Assembly: GCF_000166295.1 (NCBI RefSeq)
Contig: NC_017508.1
Span: 1 to 42,349 of the forward strand
DNA from: Marinobacter adhaerens HP15
GTDB taxonomy: Bacteria; Pseudomonadota; Gammaproteobacteria; Pseudomonadales; Oleiphilaceae
Length of the DNA stretch: 42,349 nucleotides
Reading direction: 5' to 3'
Shown here: positions 29,655 to 38,068 of the stretch, piece after piece
How positions within the stretch are numbered: position 1 is the stretch's first letter
Layout of the letters: every line of letters begins with the position of its first letter
Notes under the pieces: generated by a model
The model's input: the letters and a program-made list of their open reading frames with translations, nothing else
Databases searched by the model: none
What the model was told of the DNA's origin: nothing
Made by a program: the position numbers and the translations under genes

Positions 29655-30383
29655 TCAAAAAAACAGGTATCCGGCATGGCTCATTGGAATGCGAATGAGC
29701 CACAGAGCGCCGAGGTGTAACGGATAATAGGCGTAGAACACCCAGCGAAGCCGGGGCATTCTCAAATCAAAAAAGGTTGCAACGAACAGTAAGGGGAGCA
29801 CAGCCAGTGCCCACATATTGCCGTTAACAAATCCCAGGGCGGCACAGGCGATAACTGCAACGCCAGCCGCTGATAAGGTCGGCTTTCTGGCGTATGACCA
29901 TACAGCCAAGCCGAACAGGAGCGCAGGCCACCAATACTCGACCATTGCCCCGGCGTTCATAAACACCAGGGCGGCCCATGCTGTGTGACCGCGTTCGATC
30001 AGGTACGCCGTGGCCGTCAAAGCCAGAAGCGTAAAAAGGATATTAAGCGGCCACCATCCAGCGTATAAGCCGCCCAGGGCAATGAAAGGGACCGAAGCCA
30101 AGGCACCGAAAACCGCGAGCCGCTTCATTGTTCGTTGATACACTCCCTTTTCAAGTTGGCCCGGGCGGGCCAGGTTGAACGCCAGGACAAAGACGAAGAT
30201 CGGCATTGCCAGACGGCCAGCCTCAAATAGAAAAGGCAGCGTGCCATTGAAAAGATACTTGTTTACGTGGTCCCCGGTCATAAGCAGCAACCCCAGCCAC
30301 TTCAAGCCTTCCACAGTGCCATCGGCAACGAACAGGCGAGGCAAGGACCAAGAGGATTTTAAAGAGGCGGTGCTATCGGTCAT
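29655..30383 (-). CDS. trbP: TrbP, TraX-like pilin modification protein
   Basis: 242 residues of a polytopic membrane protein of the TraX family, which in F acetylates pilin. Seven or eight hydrophobic segments are visible. Conserved features are LKWLGLLLMTGDHVNKYLF near residues 28-46, AGRLAMPIFVFVLAFNLAR near 62-80, and the C-terminal FYAYYPLHLGALWLI. It starts inside the end of trbN (ATGA overlap at 30380-30383), leaving no room for the trbO gene that separates them in RK2. Confidence 0.92.
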   Translation of the reverse strand: MTDSTASLKSSWSLPRLFVADGTVEGLKWLGLLLMTGDHVNKYLFNGTLPFLFEAGRLAMPIFVFVLAFNLARPGQLEKGVYQRTMKRLAVFGALASVPFIALGGLYAGWWPLNILFTLLALTATAYLIERGHTAWAALVFMNAGAMVEYWWPALLFGLAVWSYARKPTLSAAGVAVIACAALGFVNGNMWALAVLPLLFVATFFDLRMPRLRWVFYAYYPLHLGALWLIRIPMSHAGYLFF

Positions 30384-31015
30384 TGCCCTGCCCCCGTGCT
30401 TTGAAACGTGATTGTGCGCGGCACATAGCCGGTCTGCTGGCTCGGGCTGTAACTCCCCTGCCCTTGGCGTTCAGACTGTCTATTATTGCTTTCAGTCTCG
30501 ATTCTGGCCGCTTCCTGGATGACTTGCTGCATAGCAGTCCCATTGCCAGGAGTGGCACCACCTTGGGCGGTCACGTTCACAGTCGAAAAGTGTTCATCAA
30601 GCCAGTCGGCCCACTTGACCGCCTTTTGCATCAAGTCGGCGCGATAAATCGCGTTGTATTTCGGTGTGCGGGAATGGTAATTGGCCGCCCTGGTCCAAAT
30701 ATCCCCGGAGTCGTGCAGGATATGGCCGCGCAGTCTCCAGGCAGCCAGGTCGAACGAGTAGCAGCCAGAGGCTGCCACATCGTCCGCAGTGATCCCGTAT
30801 TTCTCCAGGTCGCCCAGGTAAGCAGTATTGAACTGCATAGGCCCAACGTCATGCGTACCGTTCGAGTTACGCACCCGCTGGCCCGGCCTGCCCCCTTCTT
30901 TCTCGGCCACGGCCAGCACGATATTGGCGGGCACTTCATATTTCGCGGCAGCCGAGATTGAGCACACAACGCGCTCTTGTTCCAGAGGTGGCATATCAGC
31001 AATGAACGGCAGCAT
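30380..31015 (-). CDS. trbN: TrbN, lytic transglycosylase
   Basis: 211 residues, VirB1-type. It locally opens peptidoglycan for the secretion channel. The SLT-like domain covers about residues 20-145, with the expected catalytic Glu in VLAVAEKEGGRPGQR and the downstream GTHDVGPMQFNTAYLGDL. No clear signal peptide is seen at the chosen start, so export may rely on the channel or on hydrophobic N-terminal residues. The C-terminal 60 residues are Gln/Ser-rich and disordered. Confidence 0.92.
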   Translation of the reverse strand: MLPFIADMPPLEQERVVCSISAAAKYEVPANIVLAVAEKEGGRPGQRVRNSNGTHDVGPMQFNTAYLGDLEKYGITADDVAASGCYSFDLAAWRLRGHILHDSGDIWTRAANYHSRTPKYNAIYRADLMQKAVKWADWLDEHFSTVNVTAQGGATPGNGTAMQQVIQEAARIETESNNRQSERQGQGSYSPSQQTGYVPRTITFQSTGAGQ

Positions 31016-31026
31016 GACGACCCCCC

Positions 31027-31509
31027 TTAGTTCCAGTAGTAAGTTGGGCCTGCAAGCTGCCCTTCAACGAACACTTCCGCCCAACGGTACGTGCGAGTGC
31101 AGTAGCGCGGGTGACGGTCGCCGTCACGGTCAACGCGGCAACGGGTGTTTCTCACGTACTGTTCCGGCAACGTTTCGTAGGCAACGCATCTTTCGTTATC
31201 GCGGCCATAGCGGCGATACTCAGTACAAACCCTACGGGGCGGAATGTAGGCAGCCCAGCCAAAATCAGAGGTCATGTGGCTACCACTTCCAGACGGCGGG
31301 TTAACCGCACAGGACGAGAAGCTAGGCAACGGTGATTTCAGGTCTTTGATGCGGTCACGCATCGCTGACTTGGCCGCACCGCAGCCAGAGGGGAATCCTC
31401 CCGGCAGGCAGATCCAAATTGCACATTCATCTTGAGAAGCCGCTTGAGCCGGTGCAGTGAACGCAAATGCGGCTGCAAACAGGCTAAGGGCAACGAAAAA
31501 TTGTTTCAT
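31027..31509 (-). CDS. trbM: TrbM, periplasmic transfer protein
   Basis: 160 residues with a clean signal peptide (MKQFFVALSLFAAAFAFTAP, cleavage after AQA). The mature part begins with DECAIWICLPGGFPSGCGAA, a cysteine-rich motif typical of TrbM, and has about eight cysteines in all that probably form disulfides. TrbM is required or helpful for mating in some IncP backbones; its exact role is unknown. It lies between trbN and trbL, as in RK2. Confidence 0.92.
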   Translation of the reverse strand: MKQFFVALSLFAAAFAFTAPAQAASQDECAIWICLPGGFPSGCGAAKSAMRDRIKDLKSPLPSFSSCAVNPPSGSGSHMTSDFGWAAYIPPRRVCTEYRRYGRDNERCVAYETLPEQYVRNTRCRVDRDGDRHPRYCTRTYRWAEVFVEGQLAGPTYYWN

Positions 31510-31528
31510 TTCAATTACTCCTATCTAG

Positions 31529-33385
31529 TTAGGCCGAACGGCCTTTGTTGACAAAGCTGGCAACCTCTTCGTTGCGCTCCTGCTGGCGTTCCTGGGCATA
31601 CGAAACGTAATCCCCAACGTCGAAGGTGTGCTTTTCCGGGTCGCGTGCTTGCCACTCAGCGTGTGATTGACGGGCTTTGTCCTGGTCCTCGCTGGACAGG
31701 GCATCAAAGCCGCCTGATTGGTTTACCCAGCCGCCGCCGTTACCACCGCTCAAGCTATCGCTATCGAACGACGGTGAGCTGTCAGAGGCTCCAGAATCTG
31801 ACGAGCCGCTATCACCTGCATTTCCTGTTTCACCACCTCCTTGCCCTGGGGCTTCCCCTTGGCCTTTGATTGCAGCGGCGATCTTGCCGCCTGTTGTGTC
31901 ACCGATGCGCTGCATGGCCTTAGCCTTCATTTGTCCGGCCTTAGCTTTAGCTACTGCACCAGTTCCTTTTGCCAGGTTCGCGCCGGTATCCGCTGCGACT
32001 CGGCCAGCCTTTGCAGCTCCAGCCATAAAGCCGCCAGTGGCCGCCGCTGTTGCTGCTTGAGCGCCGGACGAGCTACCGCCCTGCCCTTCGCTTGAACCTT
32101 GGTCGTCTGATGTTCCAGCGTCTGCGCTGGCTGTTTCGGTGCTTCCCTGGTCACTACTGCCGGAAGATTCACCGCCACCGGATGACTCGCCCCCGCTGGC
32201 TTGAGCGCCGCCAGAAGATTCACCGCCACCAAAACCCGCCGCTTGAGCGAATGGGGTATCACCTGTGCTTTCTTCGGATGGCATTTCACCGCCGCCACCG
32301 CCACCGCCACCACCGTCACCGCCGCCGCCAGAGAATGCGGACATAATGTCGCTACCGTTTGCCACGTTTTCGTTAGCTTTATTGAATGCGGCCATGAGAG
32401 CTTGCGCCCCGCCTGCCATGTTTGACGCCCCTGCTGCCATAGCAGCGCCGCCAGTGGCCGCCGCCGCTGCTGCCATGCCAGCCGCCCCAAGCGCAGCGCC
32501 TGCGCCGAATGAGCCAATGCCTGCACCGCCAACACTTGCGCCGGTAATCACGCCCGCGAGCATTTGAGGAACTTTGGTCACTAGAACGAGAAGGATCACC
32601 GCGACAATGAGCATGACGCCCATTTCTTTCAGGCTGATTCCCTCGCTCATGGAGTTGTAATAGTCATCCAGGAAGGTTTTGCCGATGCCAATTAACAGCA
32701 CCATTGCCATAAGCTGGGCGGCAACACCGAGCACGGTTTTGTAGTAGTTAATCGCCATGTCTGAGGTCCAACGCGAGCCACCAAAGCCCAGGAAGAACAC
32801 CCCGCCGTAAGCAAGTACCCAACCAGCGGCGAGCAACAACAGCATGTTGATACCGATTAACGCCAGGATGACGAGAATAATCAGAGCCATGAGAATGCCG
32901 GCGAATGAATCAACTGGCGACCAGACCGAGGATTGATCCAGTACGCGGTCGAAGATTTCAAAACCCACGTCAACCACGCCAGACGGAGATAGGCCGGAAC
33001 CTAGCCCCGTAGCGTTACCGGCAATCTGGCGCAATGAGTCGTAAATAGACGATGCGAAGTTGGGGCCGTTGATCAGTAGCCACCAAAAGAACCCGGTAAA
33101 AATAGTGAAACGGACGAACTCGGCAAAGAACTCGCCAATGTCTGCCTTGCGCAGTGCCATCATGCCGAACGTCCAAACCATCGAGATAACAACGAGGGTC
33201 CAAAACAACCAGGTTGCGGCATCGGTAATTACACCGGCCCAAGAGGCCGCTGCTGCCGAATAGCGGGCCAGGACGTTATCCAGGACGCCGGAGTTGTCGA
33301 TTGCGGCATGAGCCGGAGCCGCAACAAAAAACGCCAGCCAGACGATTAACGGCATGGCGGATTTAAGGTTGGCTGGCAGTTTCAT
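31529..33385 (-). CDS. trbL: TrbL, VirB6-like inner-membrane channel protein
   Basis: 618 residues, clearly longer than RK2 TrbL (about 528). A signal-like N-terminus is followed by some six membrane segments between about residues 50 and 290, including LIILVILALIGINMLLLLAA and VILLVLVTKVPQMLAGVITG. The rest is a low-complexity cytoplasmic or periplasmic tail: Ala/Gly-rich (about 290-345), then a tract of nearly pure Gly near 353-366, then Ser/Gly/Gln-rich repeats. TrbL forms part of the translocation pore. Extra length comes from this tail. Confidence 0.94.
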   Translation of the reverse strand: MKLPANLKSAMPLIVWLAFFVAAPAHAAIDNSGVLDNVLARYSAAAASWAGVITDAATWLFWTLVVISMVWTFGMMALRKADIGEFFAEFVRFTIFTGFFWWLLINGPNFASSIYDSLRQIAGNATGLGSGLSPSGVVDVGFEIFDRVLDQSSVWSPVDSFAGILMALIILVILALIGINMLLLLAAGWVLAYGGVFFLGFGGSRWTSDMAINYYKTVLGVAAQLMAMVLLIGIGKTFLDDYYNSMSEGISLKEMGVMLIVAVILLVLVTKVPQMLAGVITGASVGGAGIGSFGAGAALGAAGMAAAAAATGGAAMAAGASNMAGGAQALMAAFNKANENVANGSDIMSAFSGGGGDGGGGGGGGGEMPSEESTGDTPFAQAAGFGGGESSGGAQASGGESSGGGESSGSSDQGSTETASADAGTSDDQGSSEGQGGSSSGAQAATAAATGGFMAGAAKAGRVAADTGANLAKGTGAVAKAKAGQMKAKAMQRIGDTTGGKIAAAIKGQGEAPGQGGGETGNAGDSGSSDSGASDSSPSFDSDSLSGGNGGGWVNQSGGFDALSSEDQDKARQSHAEWQARDPEKHTFDVGDYVSYAQERQQERNEEVASFVNKGRSA

Positions 33386-33396
33386 AATTCAGTACC

Positions 33397-33624
33397 TCAC
33401 CAATCTTTCTCAGGGCTGGCTTTAAACTCGCCAGACCGAGGGTTGCCACGACGAAGGCACTTGGAAGCAAAATCTTGCTGCATGGCCTTGTCCTCGATTT
33501 TTAAAATGTTTTCGTGCTGACAATTGATGTCGTTTACTTCCGGCATCTTTTCTTCAAAACAGCCGGTTAGAAGGACCGCAACAGAAGCGGCCCCGAGTAA
33601 TTGAATAGCGTTAATTGATTTCAT
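33397..33624 (-). CDS. trbK: TrbK, entry-exclusion lipoprotein
   Basis: 75 residues, the same as RK2 TrbK. The signal MKSINAIQLLGAASVAVLLT leads to lipobox LTGC with Cys22. The short mature part (about 54 residues) has NCQHENILKIEDK and a second cysteine. TrbK in the recipient blocks entry of related IncP plasmids. It lies between trbJ and trbL, its standard place. Confidence 0.92.
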   Translation of the reverse strand: MKSINAIQLLGAASVAVLLTGCFEEKMPEVNDINCQHENILKIEDKAMQQDFASKCLRRGNPRSGEFKASPEKDW

Positions 33625-33633
33625 TGGTCCCCC

Positions 33634-34395
33634 TTACCAAGAGCGGTCTGGACTGGCGACAAAGCTACCTGCTCGGACTTGCTCTGACGCGGCTTGCTGC
33701 TGAGCTTCTTTGTCAGCTTCTGCCTGCATTCGGGTAGCTACGGCGTTTTGCTGAGCAATCAGCAAACTACGAATTTGCAGGAGCTGGTTGGCCTGGTTGC
33801 TGGCGAGCTGATTGGCATAACCAATCGCGGCCAGTTGGCCGTCTGCGCTTTGAGCGCCGGATTGCAGGCGGTTAAGTTGTCGGGCATCGGCTTCCAGGTT
33901 GTCTTGTTGCTGATCTAAACCCTTAAAAACCGCGTCATTGGCTTTCTTCTGCGATTCGGACGCCAGGCGGCGGTTTTCATCCATTGCCGCCCATTCAGCA
34001 TCGCTACACCCTGTAGAAGAGAAGCAAGGCGAGCTGCGGTAATAGGCTACGTCCTGGAACTTGCCCAGGTAAGCATCGAGGCTACCAAGTTGGTTTTGGT
34101 AATAGGCGATAGTATTGGTCGCCTGGTTCAAATCATTGATGGTTTGCTGCGCCTGGTCCCAAATGTAGGAAGCCGGGGCCATCGTGTTTTGCAGCATGTT
34201 TTCATATTGCTGCAACTGAGTTTGGTATTGCTGGATTTGCTTGGCCGTCTGTGCGACCGCTTCCAAAGCGGTCATAATGCTTTGGGTCAGGTTTGCCCCG
34301 TCAATTACAGGAATACCAGCTTGAACGGGCTGCAAAGTGCTGGCCGTCATGGCGACGACCAGAGCAACTTTAGCGGCTAAAAATCTTTTCTTCAT
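33634..34395 (-). CDS. trbJ: TrbJ, VirB5-like protein
   Basis: 253 residues with a signal peptide (cleaved probably after VQA near residue 26). The mature protein is largely helical and Gln-rich, for example QTAKQIQQYQTQLQQYENML. It has a disulfide candidate pair in SSPCFSSTGCSDAEW. VirB5 proteins sit at the pilus tip. The KorB operator at 34369-34381 overlaps its fifth to ninth codons. Confidence 0.93.
   Translation of the reverse strand: MKKRFLAAKVALVVAMTASTLQPVQAGIPVIDGANLTQSIMTALEAVAQTAKQIQQYQTQLQQYENMLQNTMAPASYIWDQAQQTINDLNQATNTIAYYQNQLGSLDAYLGKFQDVAYYRSSPCFSSTGCSDAEWAAMDENRRLASESQKKANDAVFKGLDQQQDNLEADARQLNRLQSGAQSADGQLAAIGYANQLASNQANQLLQIRSLLIAQQNAVATRMQAEADKEAQQQAASEQVRAGSFVASPDRSW
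34369..34381. promoter_or_regulatory. KorB operator at the start of trbJ
   Basis: Perfect TTTAGCGGCTAAA within the first codons of trbJ. RK2 also carries KorB sites inside its trb operon. Confidence 0.9.
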
Positions 34396-34413
34396 GATGT
34401 TTACTCCTTGGCG

Positions 34414-35841
34414 TTAATAGTCAAATGAGCTGTAAGGTTTCGAGAACGTCATGTCTTTGGTGACAATCACGTTGAAACGATAACCAGGGCGAATTTCCAG
34501 CGTTGGGGCAATGTTCATGTTCTTGCGGATCATCTCGACCATGACTTGACCAAGTTGCTGACCAAGCGCCTCGCTAAGCGCGTCGCTTGCACGTTGGTTA
34601 TTGCTGTCGCTGTTGTTGTCGTTGTCTTGGCTAAGCGTTACGCCTGCCGTGACACCAGACATAAGGAATGCAGAACCGAAGATGCGCAGGTAATGGTTGT
34701 TAACCTGGTCATGGAAACCGGAGTAACCGGCTGCGTCCGCGCCTGGCATTGAACCAATATCCAAAGCCTTACCGTCAGGGAAAATAATGCGCTGCCATGC
34801 AATCAAAACTCGTTCTTGGCCGTAGGCCACATCGTTCGAGTAAGAGCCGACAAGACGCGAACCCTGCGGAATCAACAAGTGACTTCCTGTTGCTGTGTCT
34901 GATACGTCCTGTGATACCTGGGCAACGATTTGGCCGGGTAAGTCGGAGTTGATACCGGAAATCAGTGTGGCCGGGATAACAAAGCCAGCACGTAGCTCGT
35001 AAGGGCTGCGCGGAGCCTGTACTTGCTCCCCAAGCTGCCAGCGATCACCGCCGTTGCTGTCAAATTGCGAATAACCGTTGCCGCTGCCGTTCGCTGAGGT
35101 CTGCATTAACATCGGTGCGCTAGTGCTGCCACCATTGCCACCAAAGCCGCCACCGTTGCGCATTCCTTCAATTTGAGCCATACGCTGCTGATAAGCGGCA
35201 GTTGGATCGTCGGAACGGTTGGACGCAATCTGCTGACGGACACGCGCAATTTCGTTAATCATGTCTTGGCGTGATTGCGGACGGTTGTTAACCGGCTGTG
35301 ATGAACCGCCGTCGCTGCTGCTGCGCGGGGCTACCGCTTGCACGCCGGTTTTTGCTCTAACAGCTTGTTCCAGCATTTGCAGCTTCGCCATGCGAATGCG
35401 CTCGGCTTCATCGTCGCGTTGTGCTTGTGAACCCGTGTTTTGAGGCGGGGCCGGTGGTAAGTCAGGATTTACCGGGCGAGCCACTGTTACAGGCGCTGCG
35501 TCCTGGTTATCTTCCTGCGGCGCCTCGTCATTTGGTGCAACAGGTTCGTCCAGCGAAGGAACAGCCGGAGGCTCGGCAGCCGGGATAAAACCGTCTGTCT
35601 GAGTGCCTGCGATTTCATTGGCAAACATCGAGGTATTGCCTGCTCTTTCCTTCGGCCCTTCGCTTGGTGCGTTCTGCTGGGCTGCACGGTCGGCAGCAAC
35701 CATCATCATGACCAGGAGGAACAGGCCAAGGACACCAAACAAAATGTACATCGGGCGATTATTGACTCGACGCACCCCGGATTTTTTGGACACCTCACCT
35801 GGTGAGGCGTCCGGGGACATTTGATCGTTGTTTTCGCTCAT
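34414..35841 (-). CDS. trbI: TrbI, VirB10-like channel scaffold
   Basis: 475 residues. The N-terminal cytoplasmic tail (about 30 residues) is followed by a single membrane segment PMYILFGVLGLFLLVMMMVA (about 30-50). A long Pro/Gln-rich periplasmic linker runs to about residue 285, and the conserved C-terminal VirB10/TrbI beta-barrel domain follows, with YELRAGFVIPATLISGINSD and LIPQGSRLVGSY. It spans both membranes, sensing energy from TraG and TrbE. The gene precedes trbJ by 18 bp. Confidence 0.95.
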   Translation of the reverse strand: MSENNDQMSPDASPGEVSKKSGVRRVNNRPMYILFGVLGLFLLVMMMVAADRAAQQNAPSEGPKERAGNTSMFANEIAGTQTDGFIPAAEPPAVPSLDEPVAPNDEAPQEDNQDAAPVTVARPVNPDLPPAPPQNTGSQAQRDDEAERIRMAKLQMLEQAVRAKTGVQAVAPRSSSDGGSSQPVNNRPQSRQDMINEIARVRQQIASNRSDDPTAAYQQRMAQIEGMRNGGGFGGNGGSTSAPMLMQTSANGSGNGYSQFDSNGGDRWQLGEQVQAPRSPYELRAGFVIPATLISGINSDLPGQIVAQVSQDVSDTATGSHLLIPQGSRLVGSYSNDVAYGQERVLIAWQRIIFPDGKALDIGSMPGADAAGYSGFHDQVNNHYLRIFGSAFLMSGVTAGVTLSQDNDNNSDSNNQRASDALSEALGQQLGQVMVEMIRKNMNIAPTLEIRPGYRFNVIVTKDMTFSKPYSSFDY

Positions 35842-35844
35842 GTC

Positions 35845-36360
35845 TTACTCCTTGCGAACCCAATAGCCCGCTGGAACGATTCCGCCGTTTTCTTGCGAAT
35901 ATGGGCGGGTCAAGGACTCATTGCCGACCATGATGGTCACGCGGTACATATTGGTGCCTGTGAATTGGTCGAATACGTAACGAAGCGGCAAACCTGATCC
36001 TGTCGGAGCTGGGTTAGCCGGTGCCGGTGTAGCTTCCGCGCTTGGGGCTGTTCTGGTCGAACGTGTAGCCTGCTGACGTTGCTGCGCTTTGGCCGCTTCC
36101 GGGTCGAACTCCAGGAGGGCATAACCGCGATCACGCAGGCCGCGAACCAATGCCGTACCAAAAGCGTCAGGTGTAGGCTGTTTCAGCTCGAAGCGAGTTT
36201 TTGCAGGCGGGTACAGCTCGGTGATTTTCTCGACCGTATCGCTGGCGATTTCTTGCTGATTTAGTCCTGCCGGATTCTCGACAAAGTTGCCGTATGGGGC
36301 GTGCGTGGCACACCCAGCCAAACCCAACGAAAACAGAACTGCGACGATAAGTTTACGCAT
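35845..36360 (-). CDS. trbH: TrbH, lipoprotein of the transfer channel
   Basis: 171 residues. Lipobox LAGC at residues 14-17 (signal MRKLIVAVLFSLGLAGCATH). The mature protein has PAKTRFELKQPTPDAFGTAL, GLRDRGYALLEF, and a C-terminal RVTIMVGNESLTRPY, matching TrbH between trbG and trbI. It plays the part of VirB7 in stabilising the outer-membrane complex. It is spaced 2-3 bp from both neighbours. Confidence 0.93.
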   Translation of the reverse strand: MRKLIVAVLFSLGLAGCATHAPYGNFVENPAGLNQQEIASDTVEKITELYPPAKTRFELKQPTPDAFGTALVRGLRDRGYALLEFDPEAAKAQQRQQATRSTRTAPSAEATPAPANPAPTGSGLPLRYVFDQFTGTNMYRVTIMVGNESLTRPYSQENGGIVPAGYWVRKE

Positions 36361-36362
36361 GA

Positions 36363-37268
36363 TTAATCGTCCCCTTTTGTGATGGTGATTTTGTCCTGGC
36401 TGCTACCAACGCCAGAGATAAGGATTGCTTTGTTAAACACTGTATCGACGATGTAGCGATCCCCTTGGACGCGGTAATTGACCATGACGGTTTCAGGGTC
36501 AGAGAACAGGCCGCCGTCCTTACGGACAACCAGGAGCGTCGGCGCTTCTGTTTGCTGCATGGCTCGCGGCATCTGAATGATGGTCTTGTGGCCGTCATTG
36601 AAAACACGAACAGGCTTCCAGGAGGCCGAGCCGGATACGTCGTAATCAAATGACAAGTCGCCCAGGTACTCACGGGTTCGAGGAATAGTGTTGTCCTCGC
36701 GGTGCTGGCGTTCGCGGCTGCGGACCATATCCCACTTGGCAAGGGCATCTTCCGGGTAGGTGAATGCAACTTGCGGCATGTATTCGGTGCGGTGAGAACG
36801 CAAACGAATGTGATAAACGCGGCGGTCAGTCGTTACGACCAAGCTGGTTTCCAGGCCCACGTCCATCGGTTTGATAAGCAGGTGTTGGGTTTCCCCTGCC
36901 CCGGTGCCGGAAATGGCCGGTTCGACGTTCCAGCGGGCGGTATCCCCCAACTGAATAGAGTTAACGTATTCGCCAGGTTGCAGCGCAACGTCACAAACCT
37001 GGAGAACAGCACAAACAACGCTTGGAGACTGCGCACCAAATACAAACTGGATGGCTCCATTGCGGCCAGTAAAGGGACGGATGCCACCGTTACTGCCTCC
37101 GGCCTGCCAGCGCTGTGCAATCGCCAGCGCCTGGCGTTCTTGCTGAGTCAGTGTTGGGTTGTCATTGGTAAAATATTTGTCCTCAAGCCCGTTCGCGTGC
37201 GCGACCGTTGCCAGAGAGGGCACCAACATCGCAGCACCCAGGATCACAGCGGAAAATTGTTTCTTCAT
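36363..37268 (-). CDS. trbG: TrbG, VirB9-like outer-membrane complex protein
   Basis: 301 residues from ATG 37268, chosen because the signal MKKQFSAVILGAAMLVPSLA (ending AHA) begins there and GAGG stands nine bases upstream. An earlier ATG at 37289 overlaps the trbF stop (ATGA) and may help coupling. The CagX/VirB9 domain is shown by GAQSPSVVCAVLQVCDVALQ, TTDRRVYHIRLRSH and the C-terminal YRVQGDRYIVDTVFNKAILI. It forms the outer-membrane ring with TrbH and TrbI. Confidence 0.94.
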   Translation of the reverse strand: MKKQFSAVILGAAMLVPSLATVAHANGLEDKYFTNDNPTLTQQERQALAIAQRWQAGGSNGGIRPFTGRNGAIQFVFGAQSPSVVCAVLQVCDVALQPGEYVNSIQLGDTARWNVEPAISGTGAGETQHLLIKPMDVGLETSLVVTTDRRVYHIRLRSHRTEYMPQVAFTYPEDALAKWDMVRSRERQHREDNTIPRTREYLGDLSFDYDVSGSASWKPVRVFNDGHKTIIQMPRAMQQTEAPTLLVVRKDGGLFSDPETVMVNYRVQGDRYIVDTVFNKAILISGVGSSQDKITITKGDD

Positions 37269-37285
37269 GGTTAATAGCCTCGTAA

Positions 37286-38068
37286 TCATTGCAGCCGTGA
37301 CCAGGAATAATCACGCACGTAAATACCCAGCGGGTTGTTACGCATTTGCTCTTCCGTGGTCTGCGTTGAAGTGTCTGCGGTGTACACAGTAATAAGGGCG
37401 CGGTATTGGGCTGGTTGGCCCTGCAATACCCCTTGCCGGTCCCGCTTGGTTTCTGTCCAGTCCACTTGCCACGTAGTCGGCGTTTGCGGCAGAACAGATG
37501 TAATGTCGATGCTCACCATTTCTTTGGTGGCACGTTTGAACGGGCTGGCATCGGCATTACCGTTAAGCCATTCATTCATTTTCGTGGTTGCGGGATCGTT
37601 CGGGGCCAAGTGTGCGTAAACGCTAAATACCGCTTTGCGTTGCAGAGCTACGTCAGGCGATACCATGCGGGCGTTTTCGATGAACTCGGACACCGTGGCA
37701 CCCAAAACACGCGGGTCGGCAGAATCAGAACCAGTAACCGGCCCCGCCGCTTGAGCTGCGCCCAGCTTGTCCACTTCCACCACGTAAGGGATGAACTTGG
37801 ATTGGCTGCCGATATGGATAACGCCGCCGACACCGGCCAGGGCAATCATTAGCGATAGAATGCCCACGACCTGCCAGGTTTGGCGTGATGAAACCACAGA
37901 ACCAACATGCTCATTCCAAGTGCGGCGAGCGGTCAGATATGGGTTTTCATCATCCCCTTGGCGTTTAGATTTTTTATCCTGTGCCTCTATCTCGGCAGTT
38001 TCTTCCTGGTCATAACCAGGGGCGGGCTTTTTGAAAATCAGCCCTTTAAGTTTCTCGGAAAAGCTCAT
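37286..38068 (-). CDS. trbF: TrbF, VirB8-like assembly factor
   Basis: 260 residues, equal to RK2 TrbF. A cytoplasmic N-terminus of about 60 residues, then one membrane segment (WQVVGILSLMIALAGVGGVI), then the periplasmic VirB8 fold with SKFIPYVVEVDKLG and a closing GIYVRDYSWSRLQ. It bridges inner-membrane and outer-membrane parts of the channel. The start overlaps the trbE stop by one base. Confidence 0.95.
   Translation of the reverse strand: MSFSEKLKGLIFKKPAPGYDQEETAEIEAQDKKSKRQGDDENPYLTARRTWNEHVGSVVSSRQTWQVVGILSLMIALAGVGGVIHIGSQSKFIPYVVEVDKLGAAQAAGPVTGSDSADPRVLGATVSEFIENARMVSPDVALQRKAVFSVYAHLAPNDPATTKMNEWLNGNADASPFKRATKEMVSIDITSVLPQTPTTWQVDWTETKRDRQGVLQGQPAQYRALITVYTADTSTQTTEEQMRNNPLGIYVRDYSWSRLQ

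Noticed and set aside
30383..30961. A 192-codon plus-strand frame opposite trbN
   Set aside because: Antisense shadow; no signals and trbN is clearly recognised.
31951..32535. A 194-codon frame on minus within trbL, and plus frames opposite it
   Set aside because: Arise from the repetitive Gly/Ala codons of the TrbL tail; TrbL itself is well supported.
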